A stretch of DNA of 64,000 nt, taken from NCBI RefSeq assembly GCF_029952525.1, contig NZ_JASAOF010000001.1, positions 1 to 64,000 of the forward strand, written 5' to 3'. The position numbers and the translations under genes were made by a program. This document shows positions 1 to 11,242 of this stretch, one piece after another (the first letter of the stretch is position 1; each line of letters starts with the position of its first letter). The notes under the pieces were generated by a model. The model had not been told where the DNA came from, searched no databases, and saw nothing but the letters and a program-made list of their open reading frames with translations. The stretch is from Saccharopolyspora ipomoeae. GTDB taxonomy: Bacteria; Actinomycetota; Actinomycetes; Mycobacteriales; Pseudonocardiaceae.

Positions 1-1
1 C

Positions 2-52
2 TTCCGCTACCTCCTCTACAAAGACGTCAACCGCCAAATCCGCCTCACCTGA
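2..52 (+). CDS. C-terminal end of an unidentified protein (cut by window edge)
   Basis: The frame beginning at base 2 reads FRYLLYKDVNRQIRLT and then TGA. Only 16 residues are visible, which is too little to name a family. It is followed by about 210 bases of non-coding DNA before the LacI-type regulator, so it probably belongs to an unrelated transcript. Confidence 0.5.
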   Translation, partial: FRYLLYKDVNRQIRLT

Positions 53-185
53 GCAGCGGCACAGGCTCGGGCCGTCCCCTCGGCCCCCAGCGCAAACGGA
101 TGCCGACAATCCGATTCGCACGGCGTTTGCGCAACCCATCTCCCCTGGTCATGCAGGTTTCCGGACCGATGTTCCGAGGGATCAA

Positions 186-199
186 CGCAAACGCTTGCG
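186..199. promoter_or_regulatory. Candidate LacI-family operator
   Basis: CGCAAACGCTTGCG is a near-perfect 14-bp palindrome with the central CG typical of LacI/GalR-family operators. It lies about 65 bases upstream of the LacI-type regulator. A looser relative, GTTTGCGCAAC, occurs near 125-135. Autoregulation by the adjacent repressor is the simplest reading, but this is inferred from symmetry and position. Confidence 0.55.
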
Positions 200-263
200 C
201 TTGAGACTCAGGCCACAGTACATTCCTCGCGATCTGGACGGCTGATCGATCGGAGGAGAGCCC

Positions 264-1301
264 GTGGTCGGCATCGAGGAGGTCGCGCGGCGCGCCGGGG
301 TGTCACCGTCGACGGTGTCACGCGCCCTCCGCGGGCGTTCCGGGGTGTCGGACCGGACCCGCCTGCGCATCACCGAGCTCGCCGCCGAACTCGACTACTC
401 GATCTCCCGCTCGGCCTCCGGGCTCGCGACCGGGCGCACCTACTGCATCGGCGTCGTCGTCCCGTTCGTCTGGCGGTGGTTCTTCGGCCAGATCATCGGT
501 GGCGCAGAACAGGTCCTGCGCGCGGCGGGCTACGACCTCATGCTCTACACCGCCGGCGACGAGGAGTCCCGCGAGCGGTTCTTCCGCGACCTGCCGGTGC
601 GCGGGCGGGTCGACGCCGTGCTGGTGCTGTCGATGGACCTCACCGAGCAGGAATCCGACCGCCTCCGCGGGCTGGACCTGCCGCTGGGCCTGGTCGGGCA
701 CGAAGCCGAGGGGTTCAACTCGGTGCACATCGACGACCGGCAGGGCACCCGGCTGGCCGTGCAGCACCTCATCAACCTCGGGCATCGCGACATCGCGATG
801 ATCCAAGGGCTGGAACCGAAGCCGCAGGGCGCCATCGCGCCGATCATCCGCCGCGAGGCGTTCCTGCAGACCCTCCGCGACAACGGCATCGAGCCGCGCC
901 CCGAGTGGATGGTGCCCGGTGAGTTCGGCATCTCGGGCGGCGAGCGCGCGATGGACCGGCTGCTCGCCGAATCCCACCTGCCCACAGCGGTGTTCGCCTA
1001 CGCCGACGAACTCGCGATGGGCGCGCTGCGATCCCTGCGCAGGCACGGGCGCTCGGTGCCCGAGCACATGTCGATCGTGGGCTTCGACGACCACGAGATG
1101 AGCGAGTACGTCGACCTGACCACGGTGGCCCAGCCGGTGCAGGCGCAGGGCGCCACCGCCGCGCAACTGCTCATCGACCAGCTCGACGAGCGATCCCCGA
1201 AGGACACCGTCGTATCCGTGCCGATCGACCTCGTGGTGCGGGGATCCACAGCTCCGCCGCCGAAATCCGCGGACGAGCGAGGAGATGGAGGAGGCTGGTA
1301 A
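264..1301 (+). CDS. LacI-family transcriptional regulator of the sugar ABC/glucosidase operon
   Basis: This 345-residue protein has an N-terminal LacI helix-turn-helix (about residues 3-50, with VSPSTVSRAL and the hinge-like SRSASGLATG) followed by a periplasmic-binding-protein-type sensor domain ending in IDLVVRGST, the usual family end. The GTG start is supported by a GGAGGAG ribosome site seven bases upstream. Length is normal for the family. The next genes encode a sugar ABC importer and a GH13 glucosidase, so it probably represses these until an oligosaccharide is bound. The exact inducer cannot be read from the sequence. Confidence 0.9.
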   Translation: MVGIEEVARRAGVSPSTVSRALRGRSGVSDRTRLRITELAAELDYSISRSASGLATGRTYCIGVVVPFVWRWFFGQIIGGAEQVLRAAGYDLMLYTAGDEESRERFFRDLPVRGRVDAVLVLSMDLTEQESDRLRGLDLPLGLVGHEAEGFNSVHIDDRQGTRLAVQHLINLGHRDIAMIQGLEPKPQGAIAPIIRREAFLQTLRDNGIEPRPEWMVPGEFGISGGERAMDRLLAESHLPTAVFAYADELAMGALRSLRRHGRSVPEHMSIVGFDDHEMSEYVDLTTVAQPVQAQGATAAQLLIDQLDERSPKDTVVSVPIDLVVRGSTAPPPKSADERGDGGGW

Positions 1302-1468
1302 GCGCAGGGAGAACCTGCCTTTCACGGGCGATCTGAAAGCGGGCGCAAAAAGCCCGGAGCAATTCGACGAATCGAATACCGACCGAACCGCACAACGCGA
1401 CTGGATCGATCCGGTGCATTGCGCGGTGGAGCCCCCGCGTGCTCGAGAAGTCCTCAATGGAGAGTGGC

Positions 1469-2758
1469 ATGAGACAGAGAAATCGGTTAGCGATCGCCGC
1501 GGTGCTGACGTGCACCGCAGCTCTGACGGCCGGCTGCGGCGGAGCGGCCACGGACGAACCGTCGGCCGCGCTGGAAGGCCGCGGCCCGATCACCTACGTG
1601 GCGGGCAAGGACGAGGAGGGCGTCAACCCCAAGATCGTCGAGGCCTGGAACCAGGCCCACCCCGACGAGCAGGTGCGCTTCATCGAACTCTCCTCCTCGG
1701 CCGACGACCAGCGCCAGCAGATGGTGCAGAACGCGCAGACCAAGTCCGACGCGTTCACCGTGCTCGACCTCGACAACGTCTGGACCACGGAGTTCGCCGC
1801 GAACCGCTGGATCACCGAGCTCCCCCGGGACCGGTTCGGGCTTGAGAAGTTCGTCCCGACCACCGTCGAGACCTCGGTCTACCGGGACCGGCTCTACGGC
1901 GTCCCCACCACCTCCGACGGCGCGATGCTCTACTTCCGCCAGGACCTGTTGGCCAAGGCCGGCGCCAAGCCACCGGCGACGTGGGACGAGATGCGCCAGA
2001 CCTGCGAGAAGGTGCTGGCACTGCCCGAAGCCGCCGGGATGTCGTGCTTCGCCGGGCAGTTCGAGAAGTACGAAGGGCTGACGGTCAACTTCTCCGAGGC
2101 CGTGCACGGAGCCGGTGGTGCGGTCACCGATCCCGAGGGCAAACCGCACGTCAACACGCCGGAGGCCAAGCGCGGACTGGACGCGCTCGTCGAGGGGTTC
2201 CGCTCCGGGATGATCCCGCGCGACGCGATCACCTTCAAGGAGACCGAGACGCGTCGCGCGTTCATGGACGGCAAGGTCGTGTTCACCCGGGCCTGGCCGA
2301 ACCAGTACTCGCACGCGGCCAAGACCGACGGTTCTTCCGGCGTGGCGGGCAAGTTCGACGTCGCACCGCTGCCCGGCGTCGCCGGTCCCGGTGTGTCCAG
2401 CCTGGGCGGGCACAGCCTCGCGATCTCCGCGTTCGCCAAGAACAAGGCCACCGCGGTCGATTTCATCAAGTTCGCCACCGCGCCCGAGCAGCAGCGGTTG
2501 CGGTTGGACCAGGGCTCGCTGGCGCCGACCCTCGGCGAGATCTACGACGACCCGGCGATGCAGGCCAAGTACCCGTACCTGCCGCTGTTGAAGAAGTCCA
2601 TCGAAGGTGCCGAGCCGCGTCCCCGCGTCATCAAGTACGGCGAGGCCACCGACGTGATCCAGGAGAACGCCTACGCGGCGTTGCGCGGCGAGAAGTCCTC
2701 CGATCAGGCGCTGGCCGATCTGCAGGCCCGGCTCCAGGAGCTGACCGGACAGCAGTGA
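1469..2758 (+). CDS. Sugar ABC transporter substrate-binding lipoprotein
   Basis: The protein has 429 residues and begins with a lipoprotein signal (basic MRQRNR, hydrophobic stretch, lipobox TAGC). The mature part is a family 1 extracellular solute-binding protein of the maltose/trehalose type. I chose the ATG at 1469 over upstream in-frame codons because it places the signal peptide correctly and follows GGAGAG. It should be anchored outside the membrane and deliver an oligosaccharide to the two permeases that follow. No ATPase gene is present; such actinobacterial systems usually share an MsiK-type ATPase encoded elsewhere. A neighbouring glucosidase suggests an alpha-glucoside ligand. Confidence 0.9.
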   Translation: MRQRNRLAIAAVLTCTAALTAGCGGAATDEPSAALEGRGPITYVAGKDEEGVNPKIVEAWNQAHPDEQVRFIELSSSADDQRQQMVQNAQTKSDAFTVLDLDNVWTTEFAANRWITELPRDRFGLEKFVPTTVETSVYRDRLYGVPTTSDGAMLYFRQDLLAKAGAKPPATWDEMRQTCEKVLALPEAAGMSCFAGQFEKYEGLTVNFSEAVHGAGGAVTDPEGKPHVNTPEAKRGLDALVEGFRSGMIPRDAITFKETETRRAFMDGKVVFTRAWPNQYSHAAKTDGSSGVAGKFDVAPLPGVAGPGVSSLGGHSLAISAFAKNKATAVDFIKFATAPEQQRLRLDQGSLAPTLGEIYDDPAMQAKYPYLPLLKKSIEGAEPRPRVIKYGEATDVIQENAYAALRGEKSSDQALADLQARLQELTGQQ

Positions 2759-2763
2759 GCGCG

Positions 2764-2796
2764 CGGGGCGGGCGCCCGGTAGCGGGCACCGCCCCG
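2764..2796 (+). promoter_or_regulatory. Intercistronic hairpin between binding protein and permeases
   Basis: Arms at 2764-2778 and 2783-2796 pair as GC-rich stems around a GTAG loop with one small bulge. Such hairpins after binding-protein genes commonly let the binding protein be made in excess over the permeases. That role is inferred from position. Confidence 0.5.
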
Positions 2797-2816
2797 CCCT
2801 CCCGGGGAGGTGAGAG

Positions 2817-3821
2817 ATGACGGCAGAAGTGGAATCCGCGGTCGCACCCGCGGCCGAGCGGGGACGCGGCCCCCGCAGGCGCAGATCGCCGCAGGCCGCC
2901 GCGGCGGCGCGCCTGGCCGCTGCGCTGGTGTCGCCGACGCTGCTGGTGCTCGGCCTGGTGGTGGTCTACCCGATCGTCGCGGCGCTGCGGCAATCGCTGT
3001 TCACCGAGGGCCAGGGCGTCGACGCCGACGGCTTCGTGGTCGAAGGCGAGCAGTTCGCCGGGCTCGGCAACTACGCCGACGTGGTCACCGGGCCCAACGC
3101 GGCGCGGTTCTGGAACGCGCTGTGGAACACGACGTTCTTCACCACGACGACCGTGGTGCTGGAGGCCGTGCTCGGCGTGGTGATGGCGCTGATCATGCAC
3201 CGGGCGTTCCGCGGACGCGGGCTGGTGCGCGCGAGCGTGCTGGTGCCGTGGGCGATTCCCACGGCCGTGTCCGCGCTGCTGTGGCGGTGGATCTTCGCGT
3301 CCGACGGCGTGGTCAACGCGATGCTGGGAACCCAGGTGCTGTGGAGCGCCGACGGCGCCCCGGCCAAGCTCGCGGTGATCGTGGCCGAGGTGTGGAAGAC
3401 CGCACCGTTCGTGGGATTGCTCGTGCTGGCTGGTCTTCAGGTGATCCCGCGCGACGTCTTCGAGGCCGCTCGGGTCGACGGAGCCAACGCCTGGCAGCGC
3501 TTCACGCGCATCACCCTGCCGCTGGTGCGTCCGGCGCTGCTGGTGGCGGTGCTGTTCCGGATCCTCGACGCGCTGCGGATGTTCGACCTGCCGTTCGTGC
3601 TGATCGGGCAGCAGAAGGAGTCGGTGGAGACGCTGTCGATGCTGGCCTGGCAGGAGGCCACCAACGTGCAGTACGGGCCTGCGGCGGCCTACGCGACGAT
3701 CATGTTCTGCTACGTCGCCGTCGTCGCCTTCGCCTTCGTCAAGCTGCTGGGCGCGGACCTGCTGGGCGAGGCCCGGTCGCAGGTGAGAACCGCGCGGAAA
3801 TCCGGGAAGGCGGTGGCGTGA
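2817..3821 (+). CDS. Sugar ABC transporter permease (MalF-type)
   Basis: A 334-residue inner-membrane protein with about six hydrophobic segments after a basic cytoplasmic N-terminus (RGPRRRRSP). The EAA loop that contacts the ATPase is visible as EAARVDGANAWQRFTRITLPL. The ATG follows a GGGGAGG ribosome site. Its stop codon overlaps the start of the second permease by one base (TGATG), showing translational coupling. Together with the neighbouring binding protein and second permease it forms a carbohydrate importer of the CUT1 class. Confidence 0.9.
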   Translation: MTAEVESAVAPAAERGRGPRRRRSPQAAAAARLAAALVSPTLLVLGLVVVYPIVAALRQSLFTEGQGVDADGFVVEGEQFAGLGNYADVVTGPNAARFWNALWNTTFFTTTTVVLEAVLGVVMALIMHRAFRGRGLVRASVLVPWAIPTAVSALLWRWIFASDGVVNAMLGTQVLWSADGAPAKLAVIVAEVWKTAPFVGLLVLAGLQVIPRDVFEAARVDGANAWQRFTRITLPLVRPALLVAVLFRILDALRMFDLPFVLIGQQKESVETLSMLAWQEATNVQYGPAAAYATIMFCYVAVVAFAFVKLLGADLLGEARSQVRTARKSGKAVA

Positions 3822-4663
3822 TGACGAATTCGGCTTCGACGCGCTCCTGGAAGCGCTGGGCGCCGTACCTCGGCGTCGCGGTGATCGTGCTGTACTGCCT
3901 GGCCCCGTTCTACTGGATGGCGGCGACCGCGTTCCGGCGTCCCTCGGACCAGTTCGACCTCAGCCCGCTGCCGCAGGTGTGGTCGTTGGAGAACTTCCGC
4001 GCGGTCTTCGCCCCCGACGTGGGCTTCGGCTGGGCGCTGCTGAACAGCTTCGTGGTCGCCTCGGTCACCACGCTGCTGACGCTGGTGGTCGGCATGACCA
4101 CCGCCTACGCGCTGGCTCGGCTGCACTTCCGGGGCAAGAACGCGGTGCTGGCGCTGATCATCGCCTGCTCGATGTTCCCCGGCATCTCGCTGATCGTGCC
4201 GCTGCTGAAGCTGTTCACCGACATCGGCTGGATCAACACCTACCAGGCGATGGTGCTGCCGAGCCTGTCGTTCGCGCTGCCGCTGGCGGTGTGGAACCTG
4301 ACGACGTTCTTCCGGCAGATGCCGGTGGAGCTGGAGCAGGCGGCCATGGTCGACGGCTGCACGCCCGGTCAGGCGTTCCGCAAGGTGATCGTGCCGCTGG
4401 CCGCTCCGGGCGTGTTCACCACCGCGATCTTGACCTTCATCATGGCGTGGAACGAGTTCATCATCGCGCTGAGCATGGTCAACGAGAAGGAGATGCAGAC
4501 CGTCACGGTCGCGATCTCCAAGTTCGTCGGTGCGCAGGGCCACGAGCAGCCGTTCGGCACCCAGATGGCGGCGGGCGTGATCGTCACCGTGCCGTTGGTG
4601 GTGGCCGTGCTCATCTTCCAGCGCCGCATCATCGCCGGTCTGACCTCAGGCGGGCTCAAGTGA
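3821..4663 (+). CDS. Sugar ABC transporter permease (MalG-type)
   Basis: This 280-residue membrane protein starts with the ATG overlapping the previous stop codon. It has six predicted membrane spans, the typical CUT1 feature YCLAPFYWMAATAF near the N-terminus, and an EAA loop reading EQAAMVDGCTPGQAFRKVIVPL. It ends with RRIIAGLTSGGLK, the characteristic MalG-family C-terminus. It pairs with the preceding MalF-type subunit. Confidence 0.92.
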   Translation: MTNSASTRSWKRWAPYLGVAVIVLYCLAPFYWMAATAFRRPSDQFDLSPLPQVWSLENFRAVFAPDVGFGWALLNSFVVASVTTLLTLVVGMTTAYALARLHFRGKNAVLALIIACSMFPGISLIVPLLKLFTDIGWINTYQAMVLPSLSFALPLAVWNLTTFFRQMPVELEQAAMVDGCTPGQAFRKVIVPLAAPGVFTTAILTFIMAWNEFIIALSMVNEKEMQTVTVAISKFVGAQGHEQPFGTQMAAGVIVTVPLVVAVLIFQRRIIAGLTSGGLK

Positions 4664-4695
4664 CCGCAGTGAACTCTTTCGGAGAGGGAGAACCG

Positions 4696-6336
4696 TTGCA
4701 GCACAACCGATCCGGCGAGCGCCCCTGGTGGCGCGACGCGGTGATCTACCAGGTCTACATCCGCAGCTTCGCCGACGGCGACGGTGACGGCGTGGGCGAC
4801 ATCGAGGGAATCCGCTCCCGGCTTCCCTACCTGCGCGACCTCGGCGTGGACGCGCTGTGGATCAACCCCTGGTACCGCTCACCGCAGGCCGACGCCGGCT
4901 ACGACGTGGCCGACTTCCGCGACATCGACCCGCTCTTCGGCACCCTCGCGGACGCGGAGAAGCTGATCGCCGACGCGCACGAGCACGGGCTGCGGATCAT
5001 CCCGGACATCGTGCCCAACCACACCTCCGATCAGCACCGCTGGTTCCGCGACGCGCTGGCGGCCGGGCCCGGCGCACCCGAGCGGCACCGCTACGTCTTC
5101 CGCTCCGGGCGAGGAGCCGACGGCGCGGAGCCGCCGAACAACTGGCGCTCGGTCTTCGGCGGCCCGGCGTGGACGCGGGTGGCCGACGGCGAGTGGTACC
5201 TGCACCTGTTCGCCCCCGAGCAACCCGACCTGAACTGGGCGAATCCCGAGGTGCACGACGAGTTCGCCGAAGTCCTGCGGTTCTGGTTCGACCGCGGCGT
5301 GGACGGCTTCCGCATCGACGTCGCGCACGGGCTGGCCAAGGACCCGGCCCTGCCGGACCTGACCGGCAGTCCGCAGGAACACCTCGCGCACCCGCACTGG
5401 GACCGCGACGAGGTGCACGAGATCTACCGCCGGTGGCGCGCCATCGCCGACGAGTACCCGGGCGACCGCAAGTTCGTCGCCGAGGCGTGGGCCCCGTCGC
5501 CGGAGCGGCTCGCCCGCTACCTGCGGCCGGGCGGGCTGCACACCGCGTTCAACTTCGACTTCCTGAAGTGCCCGTGGGAGCCCGAGCGGATGCGCGACGT
5601 CATCGACTCCACCGCGGCGAGCCTGTCGGCGGTCGGGGCTCCACCGACCTGGGTGCTGTCCAACCACGACGTGACCCGGCACGTCACCCGCTACGGACGC
5701 GACGCCGAGTGGGTGCCGCACGACCGGCGCCGGCTCGGTGAGGACGAGCCGGTCCTCGCCGAACCGGACCTGGACCTGGGCGTCCGCCGAGCGCGGGCGG
5801 CCGCGCTGCTGATGCTCGCCCTGCCCGGCGGCGCCTACGTCTACCAGGGCGAGGAGCTCGGGCTGCCGGAGGTCGAGGACCTGCCCGAGGAGTCCCTGCA
5901 GGACCCGATCTGGGAGCGCTCGGGGCGCACCGAGCGCGGCCGCGACGGCTGCCGGGTGCCCCTGCCGTGGTCGGGGGACGGCCCGCCGTTCGGCTTCGGC
6001 CCGCCGGACTCCGCGTCTCCCTGGCTCCCGCAGCCCGCCGAGTGGCGCGATCGCACGGCCGAGGCCCAGGAGGCCGACCCGGCCTCGATGCTGGAGCTCT
6101 ACCGCACCGCGCTGCGGCTGCGCCGCGAGCTGGACGCGCTCGGCGAGGGCGAGATGCGCTGGTTGGACGCCCCCGAGGGCGTCCTGGCGTTCCACCGCGA
6201 CCCCGGTTTCACCTGCGTGGTCAACATGTCGGGCGCTCCGCAACCGCTGCCAGAGCACGAGCGGGTGCTGCTCACCTCCGCCGACCTGGACGGCGGCCTG
6301 CTCCCGCCGGACGCGGCGGCGTGGCTGGCGGACTGA
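4696..6336 (+). CDS. GH13 alpha-glucosidase
   Basis: A cytosolic-type glycoside hydrolase of 546 residues; no signal peptide is visible. The GH13 conserved regions are present in order: DIVPNHTS (near residue 104), GFRIDVA with nucleophile Asp208, FVAEAW with acid Glu263, and SNHD with Asp325. The TTG start is chosen because GGAGAGGGAG lies five bases upstream; an in-frame GTG at 4660 overlapping the previous stop is an alternative. It would split the oligosaccharide imported by the preceding transporter. Family resemblance favours an alpha-1,4 or alpha-1,6 glucosidase; substrate is not fixed. Confidence 0.9.
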   Translation: MQHNRSGERPWWRDAVIYQVYIRSFADGDGDGVGDIEGIRSRLPYLRDLGVDALWINPWYRSPQADAGYDVADFRDIDPLFGTLADAEKLIADAHEHGLRIIPDIVPNHTSDQHRWFRDALAAGPGAPERHRYVFRSGRGADGAEPPNNWRSVFGGPAWTRVADGEWYLHLFAPEQPDLNWANPEVHDEFAEVLRFWFDRGVDGFRIDVAHGLAKDPALPDLTGSPQEHLAHPHWDRDEVHEIYRRWRAIADEYPGDRKFVAEAWAPSPERLARYLRPGGLHTAFNFDFLKCPWEPERMRDVIDSTAASLSAVGAPPTWVLSNHDVTRHVTRYGRDAEWVPHDRRRLGEDEPVLAEPDLDLGVRRARAAALLMLALPGGAYVYQGEELGLPEVEDLPEESLQDPIWERSGRTERGRDGCRVPLPWSGDGPPFGFGPPDSASPWLPQPAEWRDRTAEAQEADPASMLELYRTALRLRRELDALGEGEMRWLDAPEGVLAFHRDPGFTCVVNMSGAPQPLPEHERVLLTSADLDGGLLPPDAAAWLAD

Positions 6337-6354
6337 CCACCGCTCACCCCACCC

Positions 6355-6429
6355 GGTGGTGGGGAAGTTTTCATGAAAACCTCACTCCACTACGAACCGG
6401 ACAGTTTTCATGAAAACTTCCCCACCACC
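6355..6429. repeat. Long inverted repeat built from two GTTTTCATGAAAAC palindromes
   Basis: Two perfect 26-base arms (6355-6380 and 6404-6429) flank a 23-base loop. Each arm contains the self-complementary core GTTTTCATGAAAAC joined to a GGTGGTGGGGAA stretch. It lies 18 bases after the glucosidase stop codon and before a convergent gene, so it may terminate transcription. The same core recurs at many other places in this window. Confidence 0.85.
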
Positions 6430-6502
6430 ACCCACTCAAAGCACCTGACGTGCAAAAACGAAACACCAATCGAAACGTCCCACCACCCGTTCTCCCGAGA
6501 GC

Positions 6503-6530
6503 GGGGGAAGTTTTCATGAAAACTTCCCCC
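6503..6530. repeat. Perfect 28-bp palindrome, GTTTTCATGAAAAC family
   Basis: The sequence from 6503 to 6530 is fully self-complementary, with G5 and C5 ends around AAGTTTTCATGAAAACTT. A degenerate relative, GTTTTCATGAGAAC, follows at 6556-6569 and reaches into the 3' end of the next minus-strand gene. Confidence 0.85.
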
Positions 6531-6536
6531 ACCACC

Positions 6537-6779
6537 TCACCGATCGGAGGGGACGGTTTTCATGAGAACGTCGTTCGTCTGAGCAGCTTTCAGCTGGTCG
6601 ACCGCACCGCGCACCCGCCAGTGCCGCCGCGCGTCGACGCGCAGCCGCGTGCTCGGCAGGAAGACCTTCCCGCCGATCTTGTGCACCTCGACGTCGGGCT
6701 CGAAGGGGTGCTCCAGCTCCGCTGCGAGCAGTCCGCCCGCCGCCTCCTCCGCGACGTCCTGCGACCGCCCTGCCTCCAC
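6537..6779 (-). pseudogene. Shortened YjbR/MmcQ-like gene
   Basis: The 80-residue product contains AELEHPFEPDVEVHKIGGKVF, resembling the N-terminal half of YjbR (DUF419) proteins, which are usually about 115-120 residues. The GTG start is backed by an AGGAGGT ribosome site. After about residue 55 the similarity fades, and the last residues (VLMKTVPSDR) come from a GTTTTCATGAAAAC-type repeat that supplies the new end. I read it as a truncated gene that may still be translated. The family assignment is moderate because little of the fold remains. Confidence 0.45.
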
Positions 6780-6968
6780 GCGTGACCTCCTCGCCGCCGT
6801 TCGTTACCGGATGCGGTCCGTTCGTGCGCTCTTCGGCCGCTCTCGTCCCACTGCGCTGGTCCCGGAAACGGGCATAAGCTTAGTTTCAGACCTTGGAGCG
6901 GGAGATCCGCCAGCGCGGAATCCGTCGATTCCCGGTCGGCTTGGTGAGGAGACCAAAGGCGGTCTTGG

Positions 6969-8360
6969 ATGGCAGACGTGCACCGGCTCGACCCGATCTC
7001 GCGCGTCTCCGGCACCACGACGGTGTACGGGGCGTGGGAACGATTCGTGCAGGGCGAGGACGACATCAGCGGCGTGCGGCCCGAGGTGGCGATCTCGTGG
7101 CACCGCTGCCGCGACCAGTACCGCGTCGATCCCGGGCTCAAGGAGGCCCCGATCGCCGTGGCGGAGGTCGACCACACCCTCGAACACGACGTCGTGTTCG
7201 CCGACCTGGGGTTCCGGGCCGCCTCGGTGGCCCACGAGGTCGCCAACGTCGGGGGGATCGTCACCGTCACGGACGCCACCGGGCGGGTGCTGGCCGAGTG
7301 GGGCGATCCGAGCACCCGCAAGCTGGCCGCCGACGCGAACCTGGCGACCTGGTTCTGCTGGTCGGAGCAGGCCACCGGCACCAACGGCATGGGCACGGCG
7401 CTGGAGACGCACGCGCCGGTGATGATCCGCGGCGCCGAGCACTGGTGCCAGGCGTTCCACGAGTGGACCTGCGCGGGGGTGGCCGTGCGGGACGTGGTGA
7501 CCAAGGATCCGATCGCGGTCCTCAACATCTCCTGCTGGCGCGGTGAGCTGCCCTCCCCCGCCGGCGCCTGGCTGGCCAACGCCGCCACCCGGACCCAGGC
7601 CACGCTGCGCCAGCGCGCCCAGGACGGCAGCGCGGAGCTGATCGCGGCGTTCAGCCACGCCCGCTCGCGCGCGGGCGTGTCGCTGGCCGCGGTCGACCCG
7701 GCTGGCCGGGTGGTGATCGCCGACGACACGGCGAGCGTGCTGCTCGGCGTGCCCAGCTGCACCCCGGCGAAGGACCCGGCGGTGCGCTGGAACCCGGGCC
7801 TGCCGGAGTTCATCAGCGCCGCCCGCTACGCCGCCAAGCAGGCCTCCCGCAATCCCGACTGGGTCGGGTCGACGCAGCTGTTCACCCACCTCTCCGACGA
7901 ACCGACGCCGGTGACGATGCGACCGGTGTTCCTCGCCGGGCACCTGGTGGGCAACCTGGTGTTCTTCGGCGTCTCGGACGGCGAGCAGCTGCCGCGCGGC
8001 GAGAGCGCCCAGCAGCACGGCCCGCCGCACCGGATCGTGGGAACGCGGGAGAACCGGATGGTGCTGCTGAAGCTGCCGGAGATCTCCTTCGCCGAGTCCG
8101 ACGGCAACGACGTGTGGCTGACCACCGACCAGGGGAAGCTGCGGGCCGCGTCGGGCAGCCTCGAGAAGCTGGAGAGCGAGCAGGGCGACGCGGGCTTCCT
8201 GCGGGTGCACCGGCGCTACGTGGTGAACCTGGGTCGCATCCGCGAGGTGGAGCGCCGCTTCAAGGGCGAGTTGGTGCTGATCATGGACGACGGTGCGAGC
8301 ACGATGGTGCCGGTGTCGCGGCGCAACGCCCCTGCCGTGCGACGGGCTCTGGACATCTGA
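6969..8360 (+). CDS. GAF-domain regulator with C-terminal LytTR DNA-binding domain
   Basis: This 463-residue protein has an N-terminal region like the sensory part of AcoR-type activators (VRPEVAISWHRCRD, then a GAF domain with GTNGMGTALE around residues 138-147) but lacks an AAA+ sigma54 domain. Instead, about residues 360-463 form a LytTR DNA-binding domain (FAESDGNDVWLTT, FLRVHRRYVVNL, VPVSRRN). It lies 27 bases before katG on the same strand, so it may control katG and perhaps the PQQ dehydrogenase further on. The ligand of the GAF domain is unknown. Confidence 0.8.
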   Translation: MADVHRLDPISRVSGTTTVYGAWERFVQGEDDISGVRPEVAISWHRCRDQYRVDPGLKEAPIAVAEVDHTLEHDVVFADLGFRAASVAHEVANVGGIVTVTDATGRVLAEWGDPSTRKLAADANLATWFCWSEQATGTNGMGTALETHAPVMIRGAEHWCQAFHEWTCAGVAVRDVVTKDPIAVLNISCWRGELPSPAGAWLANAATRTQATLRQRAQDGSAELIAAFSHARSRAGVSLAAVDPAGRVVIADDTASVLLGVPSCTPAKDPAVRWNPGLPEFISAARYAAKQASRNPDWVGSTQLFTHLSDEPTPVTMRPVFLAGHLVGNLVFFGVSDGEQLPRGESAQQHGPPHRIVGTRENRMVLLKLPEISFAESDGNDVWLTTDQGKLRAASGSLEKLESEQGDAGFLRVHRRYVVNLGRIREVERRFKGELVLIMDDGASTMVPVSRRNAPAVRRALDI

Positions 8361-10571
<2,211 letters not shown>

Positions 10572-10770
10572 GTCCGAGCGGTAGGCCTCGCCGTGCGAGC
10601 GGTGCCGGCACCCGGCCCGGCGGCGCCGAGTGTCCGCCTCCGGGCACCCGGCGTAGTGTCCGATTTCGTTACGGGCCAAGTGGTTTGGCCCTCGCCGGGC
10701 GCTCGAACCGCTGTTCCCCCATCGCGCGCACCGGCCTGTCGCGAACGGATTCACAAGGAGGTGATCTCCG

Positions 10771-11232
10771 GTGACGACAGCCAAGGAACGCTCCGATCTG
10801 CTCAACGAAGTCGGACTGGACTCGCAGAACGGCGCAGCCCTGGGCCGCGTGCTCGGCACCGGCAACATCCATCGGGCCACCGAGCGGTCCGACGGCACGA
10901 TGGAGGCCACGGTCCGCATCCTGCCCGACGAGATCGTCTGGGACCCTTCGATTCTCGTCCTCCCGCACGGCGGAGACCTCGAATTGACGCTGATCAACGA
11001 CGACCTCAACACCCACTGCGCGCTGCTGCCCAGCAACGGCGACAGCAAGTTCATCTGGCTGGTCAACCACTCCAAGGGGCGCGCGAAGCTCAACCTCGAC
11101 GGGCCCGGCTACTACTGGTTCTCCTCGCCCACCGGAAACGACGAGGGGCGCGGGCTGACCGGCGCGATCGTCGTGCTCGGCGAGGTCCCGCCGGAAGCCC
11201 GCCTCGACCGTCCCGACCAGATGCGCCCGTAG
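10771..11232 (+). CDS. PQQ-associated cupredoxin-like small protein (MSMEG_3727-like)
   Basis: The product has 153 residues and a beta-rich cupredoxin-like pattern (LVLPHGGDLELTLIND, NTHCALLPSNG, GPGYYWFSSPTGNDEGRG). Its start is strongly supported by AAGGAGGTGATC, a near-perfect anti-16S match. It ends 10 bases before the PQQ dehydrogenase. From memory it resembles the mycobacterial MSMEG_3727 family that accompanies such dehydrogenases; a role as electron acceptor or assembly partner is inference. No signal peptide is evident, matching its partner. Confidence 0.7.
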   Translation: MTTAKERSDLLNEVGLDSQNGAALGRVLGTGNIHRATERSDGTMEATVRILPDEIVWDPSILVLPHGGDLELTLINDDLNTHCALLPSNGDSKFIWLVNHSKGRAKLNLDGPGYYWFSSPTGNDEGRGLTGAIVVLGEVPPEARLDRPDQMRP

Positions 11233-11242
11233 GAGGACGACG

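Noticed and set aside
4879..6258. Minus-strand open frame opposite the alpha-glucosidase
   Set aside because: Composition and lack of motifs identify it as a shadow of the GH13 gene.
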